From: Saccharopolyspora hordei
Lineage (GTDB): Bacteria > Actinomycetota > Actinomycetes > Mycobacteriales > Pseudonocardiaceae
NCBI RefSeq assembly: GCF_013410345.1
Contig: NZ_JACCFJ010000001.1
Coordinates: forward strand, 1,773,001-1,837,000
Reading direction: 5' to 3'
Length of the DNA: 64,000 bases
Position numbers and translations under genes: made by a program. The notes under the pieces are model-generated. The model was not told where the DNA came from and did not search any database. It worked only from the letters and a program-made list of their open reading frames with translations. How positions within the stretch are numbered: the first letter of the stretch is position 1; each line of letters opens with the position of its first letter. This document shows positions 40,529 to 49,382 of this stretch, piece by piece.

Positions 40529-40828
40529 GTGTCCAAGATCTCCCGCGACGAGGTCGCACACCTCGCCGGCCTGGCGCGGCTGGCCGTCACCGAGGCCGAG
40601 CTCGACACCTTCGCCGGCCAGCTCGACCAGATCCTCGATGCGGTGGCCAAGGTGGGCGAGGTCGCTGCGGACGACATCCCGCCCACGACCCACGCCGTTC
40701 CGGTGACCAACGTCTTCCGCGAGGACGAGGTGCGGCCGGGCTTGACGCGCGAGCAGGCGCTCGCTGCGGCGCCCGCCGCTGAAGAGGACCGGTTCCGCGT
40801 GCCACGGATTCTCACCGAGGAGGCCTGA
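40529..40828 (+). CDS. gatC: Aspartyl/glutamyl-tRNA amidotransferase subunit C
   Basis: 99-aa small subunit that stabilises the GatA-GatB interface in the transamidation of Glu-tRNAGln and Asp-tRNAAsn. Seen: [21 protein letters not shown], the repeated [14 protein letters not shown], and [23 protein letters not shown] at 40529 follows AGGGAG. Overlaps gatA by one base (TGATG). Upstream, 295 bp shared with the divergent ACT gene contain a TAGACT (-10-like, 40479-40484). Confidence 0.95.
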   Translation: MSKISRDEVAHLAGLARLAVTEAELDTFAGQLDQILDAVAKVGEVAADDIPPTTHAVPVTNVFREDEVRPGLTREQALAAAPAAEEDRFRVPRILTEEA

Positions 40829-42336
40829 TGACGACCGCATCCGGCGGCAGCCTGACCGGGCTGACCGCGGCAGAGCTCGCCGAGAAGCTGGAGGCGGGTG
40901 AGGTCTCGTCGGTCGAGGTGACGCAGGCCCACTTGGACCGGATCGCCGCGGTCGATGCGGCCGTGCACGCGTTCCTGCACGTGGACGCCGAGGGCGCGCT
41001 GGCCGCGGCCCGCCGGGTCGACGAGCGCCGCGCCGCGGGCGAGGCCGTCTCCCCGCTGGCCGGTGTGCCGCTGGCGCTCAAGGACGTGCTCACCACGACC
41101 GACATGCCCACCACCTGCGGCTCCAAGATGCTGGAGGGCTGGGTCCCGCCGTACGACGCCACCGTGACCACGCGGCTGCGCGAGGCGGGCGTGGTCATCC
41201 TCGGCAAGACGAACATGGACGAGTTCGCGATGGGCTCGTCGACCGAGAACTCCGCCTACGGCCCGACCCGCAACCCGTGGGACCTCAACCGCATCCCCGG
41301 TGGGTCCGGTGGTGGTTCGTCGGCGGCGCTGGCCGCGCTCGAGGCGCCCCTGGCCATCGGCACCGACACCGGCGGCTCGATCCGCCAGCCGGGCGCGGTG
41401 ACCGGCACGGTCGGCGTGAAGCCCACCTACGGCGGGGTGTCCCGCTACGGCCTGGTGGCGTTCTCCTCGTCGCTGGACCAGCCGGGGCCGTGCGCGCGCA
41501 CGGTGCTGGACGCCGCGCTGCTGCACGAGGTGATCGCCGGGCACGACCCGATGGACTCCACCTCGATCGCGCAGCCGGTGCCGCCGGTCGTGGCGGCGGC
41601 CCGGGAGGGCGCGGCCGGTGACCTCAAGGGCGTGCGCGTCGGCGTGGTGCGCGAGCTCTCCGGCGAGGGCTACCAGCCGGGCGTGCAGCGCGCGTTCGAC
41701 GCCGCGGTCGAGCAGCTGTCCGCGCTGGGCGCGGAGGTCGTCGAGGTCTCCTGCCCGCACTTCGGCTACGCGCTGCCGGCCTACTACCTGATCGCGCCGA
41801 GCGAGTGCTCCTCGAACCTGGCCCGGTTCGACGCGATGCGCTACGGCCTGCGCGTCGGCGACGACGGCTCGCGCAGCGCCGAGGAGGTCATGTCGCTGAC
41901 CCGCGAGGCCGGGTTCGGCCCGGAGGTCAAGCGCCGCATCATGCTCGGCACCTACGCGCTGTCCTCGGGCTACTACGACGCCTACTACGGGCAGGCGCAG
42001 AAGGTGCGGACGCTGATCACCCGCGACTTCGACGCTGCGTTCGGGGAGGTCGACGTGCTGGTCTCGCCGACCACCCCGACCACGGCGTTCGAGATCGGCG
42101 AGCGGGTCGACGACCCGATGGCGATGTACCTCGCCGACCTGTGCACGATCCCGTCGAACCTGGCGGGCAACGCCGCGATGAGCGTCCCCTGTGGACTGTC
42201 CGATGAGGACGGCCTGCCGGTCGGCCTGCAGATCATGGCCCCGGCGATGGCCGACGACCGGCTCTACCGGGTCGGTGCGGCGTACGAGACCGCGCGCGGC
42301 GCCTTCCGCGTGCCCGAGCTGGAGGTGGCGGTGTGA
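40828..42336 (+). CDS. gatA: Aspartyl/glutamyl-tRNA amidotransferase subunit A
   Basis: 502-aa amidase-signature enzyme that releases ammonia from glutamine for the GatCAB complex. Motifs: [15 protein letters not shown] with the signature Lys, the Gly/Ser-rich [13 protein letters not shown] with catalytic serines around residue 155-160, and [16 protein letters not shown] with the nucleophile Ser. Normal length. Start ATG at 40828 overlaps the gatC stop. Overlaps the following small gene by 4 bp. Confidence 0.97.
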   Translation: MTTASGGSLTGLTAAELAEKLEAGEVSSVEVTQAHLDRIAAVDAAVHAFLHVDAEGALAAARRVDERRAAGEAVSPLAGVPLALKDVLTTTDMPTTCGSKMLEGWVPPYDATVTTRLREAGVVILGKTNMDEFAMGSSTENSAYGPTRNPWDLNRIPGGSGGGSSAALAALEAPLAIGTDTGGSIRQPGAVTGTVGVKPTYGGVSRYGLVAFSSSLDQPGPCARTVLDAALLHEVIAGHDPMDSTSIAQPVPPVVAAAREGAAGDLKGVRVGVVRELSGEGYQPGVQRAFDAAVEQLSALGAEVVEVSCPHFGYALPAYYLIAPSECSSNLARFDAMRYGLRVGDDGSRSAEEVMSLTREAGFGPEVKRRIMLGTYALSSGYYDAYYGQAQKVRTLITRDFDAAFGEVDVLVSPTTPTTAFEIGERVDDPMAMYLADLCTIPSNLAGNAAMSVPCGLSDEDGLPVGLQIMAPAMADDRLYRVGAAYETARGAFRVPELEVAV

Positions 42337-42533
42337 ACCCGAAGTTGAAGGCGGCGTTCCAGCTGGCGTCGGTCCTGTCCGCGGCCTTCGGGCTGCGCGC
42401 GAGCATCCGCGCGGCCCGGGAGAAGAAGGACAAGCTCGAGATGGCGGACGCGATCATCACCGCGGCCGGGCTCGTCACCGGCACCGCGCTGGCGGTGCGG
42501 GCGCTGCGTCGAGGCGAGGAGGACGAGAAGTGA
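42333..42533 (+). CDS. Small protein of unknown function between gatA and gatB
   Basis: 66 aa. GTG at 42333 overlaps the gatA stop by 4 bp and its own TGA overlaps the gatB GTG by 4 bp, so it is embedded in translational coupling on both sides, which supports it being real. Sequence: a basic N-terminus, two moderately hydrophobic helices ([36 protein letters not shown]) and an acidic-basic end. Could be a small membrane or helical accessory protein. In mycobacteria, from memory, pfkA occupies this slot. Family not recognised. Confidence 0.7.
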   Translation: MNPKLKAAFQLASVLSAAFGLRASIRAAREKKDKLEMADAIITAAGLVTGTALAVRALRRGEEDEK

Positions 42534-44041
42534 CCGCCGTCGCCGAGATCATGGACTACGACGAGGTCGTGGCCCGGTTCGACCCGGTGCTCGGTCTCGA
42601 GGTGCACGTGGAGCTGTCCACGAAGACCAAGATGTTCTGCGGCTGCGCGAACGTCTTCGGCGCGGAGCCCAACACCCAGGTGTGCCCGGTGTGCTTGGGC
42701 CTGCCGGGTGCGCTGCCGGTGGTCAACGCCAAGGCCGTGGAGTCCGCGATCCGGATCGGCCTCGCGCTCAACTGCGAGGTCGCGGAGTGGTGCCGGTTCG
42801 CCCGGAAGAACTACTTCTACCCGGACATGCCGAAGAACTTCCAGACCTCGCAGTACGACGAGCCGATCGTGCACGACGGCTACCTCGACGTGGTGCTGGA
42901 CGACGGCGAGACGTTCCGGGTCGAGATCGAGCGCGCCCACATGGAGGAGGACACCGGCAAGTCGCTGCACCGCGGCGGCGCTGACGGTCGCATCCACGGC
43001 GCGGACCACTCGCTGCTGGACTACAACCGGGCGGGCGTGCCGCTCATCGAGATCGTCACCAAGCCGATCGTCGGTGCCGGGGCGCGCGCTCCCGAGGTCG
43101 CCCGCGCCTACGTCACCGCGCTGCGGGACCTGTTGCGCGCGCTGGGCGTCTCCGACGTGCGGATGGACCAGGGCTCGCTGCGCTGCGACGCGAACGTGTC
43201 GCTGATGCCGAAGGGCTCGCAGGAGTTCGGCACCCGCACCGAGACGAAGAACGTCAACTCGCTGCGCAGCGTCGAGCGCGCGGTGCGCTTCGAGATGCAG
43301 CGGCACGCGGCGGTGCTGGCCTCCGGCGGCACGATCCTGCAGGAGACCCGGCACTTCGACGAGTCCACCGGCACCACCTCGGCGGGCCGCCGCAAGGAGA
43401 CCTCCGAGGACTACCGGTACTTCCCGGAGCCGGACCTGGTGCCGATCGCGCCGTCCCGCGAGTGGGTCGAGGAGCTGGCCGGGACCCTGCCGGAGCTCCC
43501 CTGGGAGCGTCGCAGGCGCGCCAAGGACGAGTGGGGCCTGTCCGACGAGGAGCTGCGCGACCTGGTCAACGCCGGGGCGCTGGAGCTCATCGCCGAGACC
43601 GTGGAGGCCGGGGCGAAGCCGGGCGACGCCCGCTCCTGGTGGGTCTCCTACCTCGCCCAGCAGGCCAACTCCCGCGGTGTGGAGCTGGCGGACCTGGAGA
43701 TCACGCCGAAGCAGGTCGCGCGGGTGATCGAGCTGGTCGCCGAGGGCAAGCTGACCAACAAGCTGGCCCGCCAGGTCGTCGACGGCGTGCTCGCCGGCGA
43801 GGGTGAGCCGGACGAGGTCGTGGCGGCCCGGGGCCTGGAGGTCGTCTCCGACGACTCGGCCCTGCAGAAGGCGGTCGACGAGGCGCTGGCGGCCCAGCCG
43901 GACGTGGCGGACAAGATCCGCGGCGGCAAGGTCCAGGCGGCGGGCGCCATCGTCGGCGCGGTCATGAAGGCCACCAAGGGCCAGGCCGACGCGAAGCGGG
44001 TCCGCGAGCTCGTCCTCGCGGCCTGCGGTCAGCAGGCCTGA
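42530..44041 (+). CDS. gatB: Aspartyl/glutamyl-tRNA amidotransferase subunit B
   Basis: 503-aa subunit that binds the misacylated tRNA and carries the kinase and amidation site. Motifs: [20 protein letters not shown], the CxC-x-C-x2-C zinc-site region (CGCAN and CPVCLGLPG), [24 protein letters not shown], and the C-terminal YqeY-like tail ([21 protein letters not shown]). GTG at 42530 is coupled to the small gene upstream. Followed by a perfect 15-bp terminator. Confidence 0.97.
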   Translation: MTAVAEIMDYDEVVARFDPVLGLEVHVELSTKTKMFCGCANVFGAEPNTQVCPVCLGLPGALPVVNAKAVESAIRIGLALNCEVAEWCRFARKNYFYPDMPKNFQTSQYDEPIVHDGYLDVVLDDGETFRVEIERAHMEEDTGKSLHRGGADGRIHGADHSLLDYNRAGVPLIEIVTKPIVGAGARAPEVARAYVTALRDLLRALGVSDVRMDQGSLRCDANVSLMPKGSQEFGTRTETKNVNSLRSVERAVRFEMQRHAAVLASGGTILQETRHFDESTGTTSAGRRKETSEDYRYFPEPDLVPIAPSREWVEELAGTLPELPWERRRRAKDEWGLSDEELRDLVNAGALELIAETVEAGAKPGDARSWWVSYLAQQANSRGVELADLEITPKQVARVIELVAEGKLTNKLARQVVDGVLAGEGEPDEVVAARGLEVVSDDSALQKAVDEALAAQPDVADKIRGGKVQAAGAIVGAVMKATKGQADAKRVRELVLAACGQQA

Positions 44042-44049
44042 CAAGCACG

Positions 44050-44089
44050 CGGAGGGCGTCTCCCGCCGGCCGGTGGGAGACGCCCTCCG
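44050..44089. terminator. Bidirectional terminator after gatB
   Basis: CGGAGGGCGTCTCCC (44050-44064) and its exact complement (44075-44089) around a GCCGGCCGGT loop, 9 bp after gatB and 13 bp beyond the convergent monooxygenase stop. Confidence 0.88.
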
Positions 44090-44102
44090 TCGTACCGGGA
44101 GC

Positions 44103-45527
44103 TCACCGGGTGATGCGGGCGATGTGGCCGTCCGGGCGGACCAGCACGTGCGTGCCGGGGGAGACGTCGTAGACCTCCCGGAAGGCCCCCTCGGCGTCCA
44201 CGAGGGACGTGCCCGTGGGGGCCGAGGAGATGCGGTGGGCGTGGACGCCCGGTGCGGTCGCCGGGGGTTCGGCGTCGAACGCCAGGTGGGTCCAGTGCGG
44301 GCCGCGGAACAGGTCGAACAGGCGGACCCGCGCGCCGTGGGCGTCGCGCAGCGGTGAGTCCGGTGCGCGGTCACCGGCGCGGACCCGGCCCGGCTCCGGG
44401 CGGTCGTCGTGGGCCAGCGGGCCGCCGCGGTAGGAGATGTGGAGCTGGTCGGTCTCCGGGCCGCGCCGGTGCGCGTCCGGGTGCCCGTCGACGTGCCGCC
44501 GCAGCAGCTCGGTGCTCAGGCCGAGGACCGAGGCGGCGACCGGCAGGCGTTCCGCCTCGTAGCTGTCGAGGAGCTCGTCGCTGCCGTCGGCGAGCTTCCA
44601 GCCGAGGTTGTGGGCGTCTTGGACCCCGGTGTTCAGGCCCTGGCCACCGGTCGGCGGGTGGACGTGCGCCGCGTCGCCGGCGAGGAACACGCGGCCCTGG
44701 CGGAACCGCCGCGCCAGGCGGATGTTGGGGCGCCACACCGTGCACCAGGTCAGGTCGTGCATCCGGAGGTCGCTGCGGCCGGAGCACTGCTCGAGCACCG
44801 ACTGCAGGGCGGCGAGCGTGGTGGCGGGCTCGACGCCGTCGGGCAGCGGGACGGCGCACTGGTAGGCGTCGGTGCCCGCCAGGGGCATGAGGACGATGCC
44901 CCGGCCCGGGTCGTCGGCGTCGCCGAACCAGTGGCCGAAGTCGTGGTCCAGCCCGGTGACCGCCACGTCGGCGACCAGCATCCGGTGCGTCTCGCGCGTC
45001 TCGCCGACGAAGGCGATGCCGGCCGCCTTGCGCACCGTGCTGCGCCCGCCGTCGGCGCCGACGAGGTGGGCCGCGCGCACCTCTCCCGTGCTCAGCGTCG
45101 CCGTCACGCCCTCGGGGTCCTGCTGGAACCCGAGGAGCGCCACGCCCCGCTCGACCTCGACGCCGAGCTCCCGCAACCTCCCGCGCAAGACCTCCTCGGT
45201 GCGCCACTGCGGCACCGCCCAGCCGTTCGGGTGGGGGACGTCGGGGGTGGGCTCGACGACCTCGGCCATCCGGCGCTCGCCCACGTACCGGCCACCCACG
45301 TACGCCCGCATCGGAGCCGGCAGCATCCCGCTCTCCAGCACCTCGTCGAGCACGCCGAGGTCGTCGAAGACCTCCAGCGTGCGGGGTTGCAGGCCGTCAC
45401 CGCGCGATCCGGTGAGCGGTGCGGCGGCCGCGTCGACGATCCGCAGGTCGACGCCGCGTCTGGCCAGGTCGATGGCCAGCGTCAGGCCCGTCGGCCCCGC
45501 GCCGGCGATGAGCACTCGGGTGTCCAC
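44103..45527 (-). CDS. FAD-dependent aromatic hydroxylase-like monooxygenase
   Basis: 474-aa class A flavoprotein monooxygenase. FAD GxGxxG in VLIAGAGPTGLTLAIDLARRG at the N-terminus, the DG motif region HLVGADGGRSTVRKAAGI, and the FAD-phosphate motif GDAAHVHPPTGGQGLNTGVQDAHNLGWKL are intact. A C-terminal thioredoxin-like segment (GTHVLVRPDGHIARI) places it with PheA/TetX/RdmE-like hydroxylases of aromatic or polyketide substrates. ATG at 45527. Divergent from a TetR-type regulator with a shared palindrome, suggesting substrate- or drug-induced expression. Confidence 0.92.
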   Translation of the reverse strand: MDTRVLIAGAGPTGLTLAIDLARRGVDLRIVDAAAAPLTGSRGDGLQPRTLEVFDDLGVLDEVLESGMLPAPMRAYVGGRYVGERRMAEVVEPTPDVPHPNGWAVPQWRTEEVLRGRLRELGVEVERGVALLGFQQDPEGVTATLSTGEVRAAHLVGADGGRSTVRKAAGIAFVGETRETHRMLVADVAVTGLDHDFGHWFGDADDPGRGIVLMPLAGTDAYQCAVPLPDGVEPATTLAALQSVLEQCSGRSDLRMHDLTWCTVWRPNIRLARRFRQGRVFLAGDAAHVHPPTGGQGLNTGVQDAHNLGWKLADGSDELLDSYEAERLPVAASVLGLSTELLRRHVDGHPDAHRRGPETDQLHISYRGGPLAHDDRPEPGRVRAGDRAPDSPLRDAHGARVRLFDLFRGPHWTHLAFDAEPPATAPGVHAHRISSAPTGTSLVDAEGAFREVYDVSPGTHVLVRPDGHIARITR

Positions 45528-45539
45528 GTCCGCTCCTCA

Positions 45540-45570
45540 CTGAAACCGGATTCACTGAATTCTGGTTCAG
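45540..45570. promoter_or_regulatory. Operator-like palindrome between monooxygenase and TetR regulator
   Basis: Arms 45540-45554 (CTGAAACCGGATTCA) and 45556-45570 match as an inverted repeat at 12 of 15 positions about the central C45555. The site sits in the 86-bp divergent gap, the typical place for a TetR-family operator controlling both genes. Confidence 0.65.
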
Positions 45571-45613
45571 AGTGGTGCTTGCTAGCGTGCCGTGTCAAGG
45601 AACGGGAGGTGTC

Positions 45614-46204
45614 ATGGCGGACAGCCGCAAGGCCAAGGCCGCGGAGACGGAGGCCGCGCTGAAGGCCGCTGCTCGGCGCGTCTTCGACCGGGTCGGCTAC
45701 CTCAACGCGAAGATCACCGACATCACCGCCGAGGCGGGGCGGGCCGCCGGGTCGTTCTACAACCACTTCGGCAGCAAGGAAGACCTGCTGGAGTCGCTGC
45801 TGTCGGACATGATCGAGGCCGGCGACCAGGAGGTCCTCGCCGACGCCGAGCACGACGCGGACTTCCGCAAGCGCGAGGCCATCCGCTGGCACGTCGCGCA
45901 GTACTGGCGCTTCTTCCAGGCGCACCGCACCGAGGTGCTCGCACTGGACCAGGCGGCCATGGTGGACCAGCGTTTCGCCGAGCGCCTCGCGACCCTGCTG
46001 GAACCCGACCTCCGCCACCTGGCCGACCACTTCGCCGAGGTCTCGGACCGCCCCGAGGCCACCGCCCTGGCGGTCTCGGCCCTGTGGCGGCAGTTCGCGC
46101 ACACCACGCTGGTGCAGCGGCACCCGGCGGTCGCCGACCTCACCGACGACGAGGCGATCGACCTGCTGACCGACCTCACCGACCGCGGCGTGAACGGCCG
46201 CTGA
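45614..46204 (+). CDS. TetR-family transcriptional regulator
   Basis: 196 aa. The N-terminal helix-turn-helix reads AAARRVFDRVGYLNAKITDI then AGRAAGSFYNHFGSKEDLL, the normal TetR DNA-binding signature; the C-terminal ligand domain is unremarkable. ATG at 45614 follows GGGAGGT. Divergent from the flavin monooxygenase with an inverted repeat between, so it most likely represses that gene and itself. Its stop abuts the stop of the convergent lipoprotein gene (TGATCA at 46202-46207). Confidence 0.92.
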   Translation: MADSRKAKAAETEAALKAAARRVFDRVGYLNAKITDITAEAGRAAGSFYNHFGSKEDLLESLLSDMIEAGDQEVLADAEHDADFRKREAIRWHVAQYWRFFQAHRTEVLALDQAAMVDQRFAERLATLLEPDLRHLADHFAEVSDRPEATALAVSALWRQFAHTTLVQRHPAVADLTDDEAIDLLTDLTDRGVNGR

Positions 46205-47344
46205 TCAGTCCTTGCCCGCGGTCCCGCCGGTCGGCGGTTCGAGGCGCAGCACGCGGTCGTCGCTGGAGACCGGGGCGCCGCCGTCCTTGTTCGACGTGCC
46301 CAGCCAGATCAGGCCGTCGGGGGCCAGCGTGGCGGCGGAGAAGCGCCCGTAGGTCTTCTCCATGACCTTCGCCGGCTGGCCGACGACGGTGCCGTCCGGC
46401 GCCGGGGTGAGCGTGTAGAGGGCGGCGGCGTCGCGCAGCGCCACCACCACGGTCGTCGGGTCGGCGGCGCACCCGGCGACCCCGGGCCGGTCCGACCAGG
46501 TCCACGACGGCGCGCCCAGCGGCTCGCCGAGCTCCAGCCGGAACAGCGCGTCCTGGCCGCCCAGCCGGTCGGTCACCCAGTAGGTGCCCAGGCCGGGCGT
46601 GCCGCACAGCCCGCCGGGGTCGGTGAGGCCGGAGACGACCACCGGCGACCGCGGGTCCGGGTTGCCCTGCGCCGGTGCGCCGAAGCCGTCGATGCGCAGC
46701 AGCTTGCCGGCCAGCGACTGCGGGTCCGCGGCGCTGCCGGGGTCGCCCGCGTTGCCGGTGGCGACCAGCAGCGCGCCCTGGCCGTCGTCCAGCAGCGCAC
46801 CCGAGTTGCCGCGCGGTCCCTTGGGGATGCCGGTCAGCACCGGCTTGGGGCGGTCGCCCGCCGCGACCCGCACGACGCGGTTGTCGCTGCCGGTGGTGAC
46901 GTAGGCGTAGAACAGCTCGTCCTCGTGGTAGGTCGGGGACAGCGCCAGCCCGGTGAGGCCCCCGCCGCTGCTGGCGTCGACCGGGATCCGCGCCAGCTCA
47001 ACGGGTTCTGCGCCGCGCTCCACCCGCAGCACGCGCCCGGTGGCCCGCTCGCCGACCAGCGCGGCGGTCCCGTCGGGCAGCACCGCGATCGCGCCGACCG
47101 GGTCCAGGCAGGTCGCCACCACGGCCGGGTCCGGGTCCTGGCAGCCCACCGGCTCGGCCGGCTGCTGCGGCGGGGTGTCGGACTGCGGCGGGGGTTCCTC
47201 GGTCTCGAACGAGGGCTGCGGGCCGGCCTGCGGTTCCAGCGACGGCGGGTCGCCCCACGGCCTGGTGTGCTCGTCGGGGAACTGCGCGCAGCCCGCCAGG
47301 AGCGCGCCGAGCACCACGGTCGTGCTCACCAGGACTCGACGCAT
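46205..47344 (-). CDS. lppZ: LppZ-like lipoprotein, sorbosone-dehydrogenase-like propeller
   Basis: 379-aa secreted lipoprotein. MRRVLVSTTVVLGALLAGC is a textbook lipoprotein signal with the lipobox LAGC, followed by a Pro/Glu-rich linker and a beta-propeller resembling glucose/sorbosone dehydrogenases: LVGERATGRVLRV, YAYVTTGSDNRVVRV, LTGIPKGPRGNSGALL, GDPGSAADPQSLAGKLLRI. These match what I recall of M. tuberculosis LppZ (Rv3006), which occupies the same neighbourhood. Whether it binds PQQ is unknown. I use ATG 47344; GTG 47362 adds six residues and is also possible. Confidence 0.88.
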   Translation of the reverse strand: MRRVLVSTTVVLGALLAGCAQFPDEHTRPWGDPPSLEPQAGPQPSFETEEPPPQSDTPPQQPAEPVGCQDPDPAVVATCLDPVGAIAVLPDGTAALVGERATGRVLRVERGAEPVELARIPVDASSGGGLTGLALSPTYHEDELFYAYVTTGSDNRVVRVAAGDRPKPVLTGIPKGPRGNSGALLDDGQGALLVATGNAGDPGSAADPQSLAGKLLRIDGFGAPAQGNPDPRSPVVVSGLTDPGGLCGTPGLGTYWVTDRLGGQDALFRLELGEPLGAPSWTWSDRPGVAGCAADPTTVVVALRDAAALYTLTPAPDGTVVGQPAKVMEKTYGRFSAATLAPDGLIWLGTSNKDGGAPVSSDDRVLRLEPPTGGTAGKD

Positions 47345-47435
47345 GCGCTTCGGGACTGCCACGGCGGTCGAGCCTATCGACCCACCGGTGAACCCGCGGT
47401 GAGCCCGCCCGGTTCCGCCCTGCGGAAGCTCGGGG

Positions 47436-48371
47436 TCAGGACGGCGCAGCCTTGCGGCGCGGACCGTCCTCCGGCAGCGGCAGGCGGACCCGCGGGACCT
47501 CCGGCGGCGGGGGGTCGACGCCCAGCCGGGCGCGTTCGACGGCCTCGACGCGGCGCAGCAGCAGCGCCAGCTCGGCCCGCACCGCGTCCGGGGCCTCGAA
47601 CGGCAGGAAGTGCGACGCCGGCAGCTCCCGCACGCGCGCCTGCGGGAGCTCGGCGACGGTCCGCGCGATGCTGCCGACGTCCGCCAGCACGTCGTGCGCA
47701 CCGGCGAGCACCGTGACCGGGCAGGACAGGCCGGACACCCGGGGGCCCGCCGAGGCGCTCCAGGCGAGGCTGAGCTCGGCGTGCCACCGCCAGTCGTGCT
47801 GGAGCAGCCGGCGGACCGCCGCGGTGAGCGCGGCGGTGTCGGCCTCCGCCCGCAGCAGGCCCGCGCTCCGCAGCACCCCGGCGGGCAGGTCGCCGACCGG
47901 CACGCTCGCGGTGACCGACTCCAGGAGGTCGCCGACCCACCGCAGCGACGTCGACCCGCCGAGGGCGAGCAGCCGCCGGACCGCGGTCGGGAACCCGACG
48001 GCGTGCAGCAGTGTCTCGGTGCCGAGCGTCGGGGGAGCGGCCAGCAGCATCGCGCCGCGGATGCGGTCCGGGAAGCGCCGCGCGAGGTCGAGCGCCACCA
48101 CCGTGCCGCCCGACCAACCGACCACCACGGCGGCCTCCGCGCCGGCGGCGTCGAGCGCGGCGATCGCCTCCTCGGCGTGCTCGGCCGGTGTCACCGCGCC
48201 CGGACGGGGTGACCAGGTGATCGCCCGCGCGGCGGAGTCCACCGGCAGCAGCCCGGGGAACGCCGCCAGCTCCGGGCACCGCAGCACCACCGGCCGGACG
48301 GCCGTCCCGGCGCGCGGCCGGTCCCCGCTACCAGCGGAACCGTGGGGACCGCGGAACACTCGCCGCACCAT
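47436..48371 (-). CDS. Alpha/beta hydrolase
   Basis: About 311 aa. Nucleophile elbow GWSGG (VVVGWSGGTVVALDLA) and a probable catalytic His in LPASHFLPFEAPDAV with Asp in VLAGAHDVLADVG. Resembles 2-hydroxymuconate-hydrolase-like or haloperoxidase-like esterases; substrate unknown. A proline-rich, basic tail follows. ATG 48371 chosen over GTG 48389. Reads into the LppZ-like gene 91 bp downstream on the same strand, and may be co-transcribed with it. Confidence 0.8.
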   Translation of the reverse strand: MVRRVFRGPHGSAGSGDRPRAGTAVRPVVLRCPELAAFPGLLPVDSAARAITWSPRPGAVTPAEHAEEAIAALDAAGAEAAVVVGWSGGTVVALDLARRFPDRIRGAMLLAAPPTLGTETLLHAVGFPTAVRRLLALGGSTSLRWVGDLLESVTASVPVGDLPAGVLRSAGLLRAEADTAALTAAVRRLLQHDWRWHAELSLAWSASAGPRVSGLSCPVTVLAGAHDVLADVGSIARTVAELPQARVRELPASHFLPFEAPDAVRAELALLLRRVEAVERARLGVDPPPPEVPRVRLPLPEDGPRRKAAPS

Positions 48372-48482
48372 CGGGTCATTCTGCCGCACCGTGGGCGGGC
48401 GGTCTCAGGCGAATCACGTGTCGAGGCTGTTTCGCCTGAAAGGGTCGCACGTCGGGGTGACCATGCCCTAGCCTCGTCCGGC

Positions 48483-49229
48483 GTGAGGACCCACGACGAT
48501 CGCCCCGGCGGTGCGGGCGGCTACCCCGACGATCGCAGCTACGGCGCGCACGCCCAAGGTTCGGCGGGTGTGCCAGGTGCCCGAGGCACGCAGAGCTTCG
48601 GTGCGCAGAAGTACGACTACTACGACGATGACGACGGCTACAGCACGGCCGACGCCACGTCCCTGGTCGATCCGCGCGGGGGTGGCGAGGACGTCTACTA
48701 CGACGACCTCGGCAACACCCGCAAACCGTTCGGCTGGAGCGGTAGCACCGACCTCGGTCTGCTGGTCCTGCGGCTGGCGCTGGGCGGCATCTTCCTCGCG
48801 CACGGCGCCCAGAAGCTCTTCGGCGTGCTCGGCGGTCCGGGCCCCGAGGGTTTTGCCCAGGCGCTGTCGGAGATGGGTTTCCAGCAGAGCGCCACGCTCG
48901 CGCTGGTCACCGGTGCCACCGAGCTCGGTGCCGGTGCGCTGCTGGTGCTCGGCCTGTTCACCCCGCTGGCCGCGGCCGGCGTGGTGGGGGTGATGGCCAA
49001 CGCGATCGTCCTCAAGCTCGGTGCCGGTTTCTTCGCCGCCACCGGTGGTTTCGAGTTCGAGGCGACGCTCGGCGTGCTGGCCCTGGGCCTGATGTTCACC
49101 GGGCCCGGCCGGGTGGCGCTGGACAACGGGCGGGTCTGGTTCCGCCGTCCGCTGGCGTTCGGCTTCGTCGGGCTGGTCATCGCCGCGGCCGCGGCGACGG
49201 TGGTCCTGCTGCTGTTCCACAAGCCCTGA
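48483..49229 (+). CDS. DoxX-family membrane protein with acidic N-terminal extension
   Basis: 248 aa. Residues 1-80 are soluble and unusually rich in Asp, Tyr and Gly (KYDYYDDDDGYS, EDVYYDDLGN), then a DoxX domain with four membrane segments (LGLLVLRLALGGIFLAHGAQ is the first and bears the conserved HGAQK motif; ATLALVTGATELGAGALLVL; LAAAGVVGVMANAIVLK; ending LAFGFVGLVIAAAAATVVLLLF). In M. tuberculosis Rv3005c, a DoxX protein, works with SodA and SseA in redox homeostasis and lies at the same position (from memory). GTG at 48483. Confidence 0.88.
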   Translation: MRTHDDRPGGAGGYPDDRSYGAHAQGSAGVPGARGTQSFGAQKYDYYDDDDGYSTADATSLVDPRGGGEDVYYDDLGNTRKPFGWSGSTDLGLLVLRLALGGIFLAHGAQKLFGVLGGPGPEGFAQALSEMGFQQSATLALVTGATELGAGALLVLGLFTPLAAAGVVGVMANAIVLKLGAGFFAATGGFEFEATLGVLALGLMFTGPGRVALDNGRVWFRRPLAFGFVGLVIAAAAATVVLLLFHKP

Positions 49230-49237
49230 TCGGGGCT

Positions 49238-49280
49238 CGACAGCGGGGGCGCGCACGCCGAGTGCGCGCCCCCGCTGTCG
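49238..49280 (+). terminator. Very stable terminator after doxX-like gene
   Basis: CGACAGCGGGGGCGCGCAC (49238-49256), loop GCCGA, and the exact complement (49262-49280): a 19-bp stem 8 bp after the stop. Confidence 0.9.
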
Positions 49281-49321
49281 TGGGCGCGGCGCACGCCGCG
49301 AACCCCTCGAACAGGTGAAGC

Positions 49322-49368
49322 GCGCAGGGCACCTCCCACCGACCCCGTGGGCGAGGGGTGCCCTGCGC
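49322..49368 (-). terminator. Terminator for ilvD
   Basis: GCGCAGGGCACC (49322-49333) pairs exactly with 49357-49368 (12 bp). It lies 15 bp beyond the ilvD stop on the minus strand, so the convergent doxX and ilvD units each have their own terminator. Confidence 0.75.
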
Positions 49369-49382
49369 TCCTCGACGATCAC

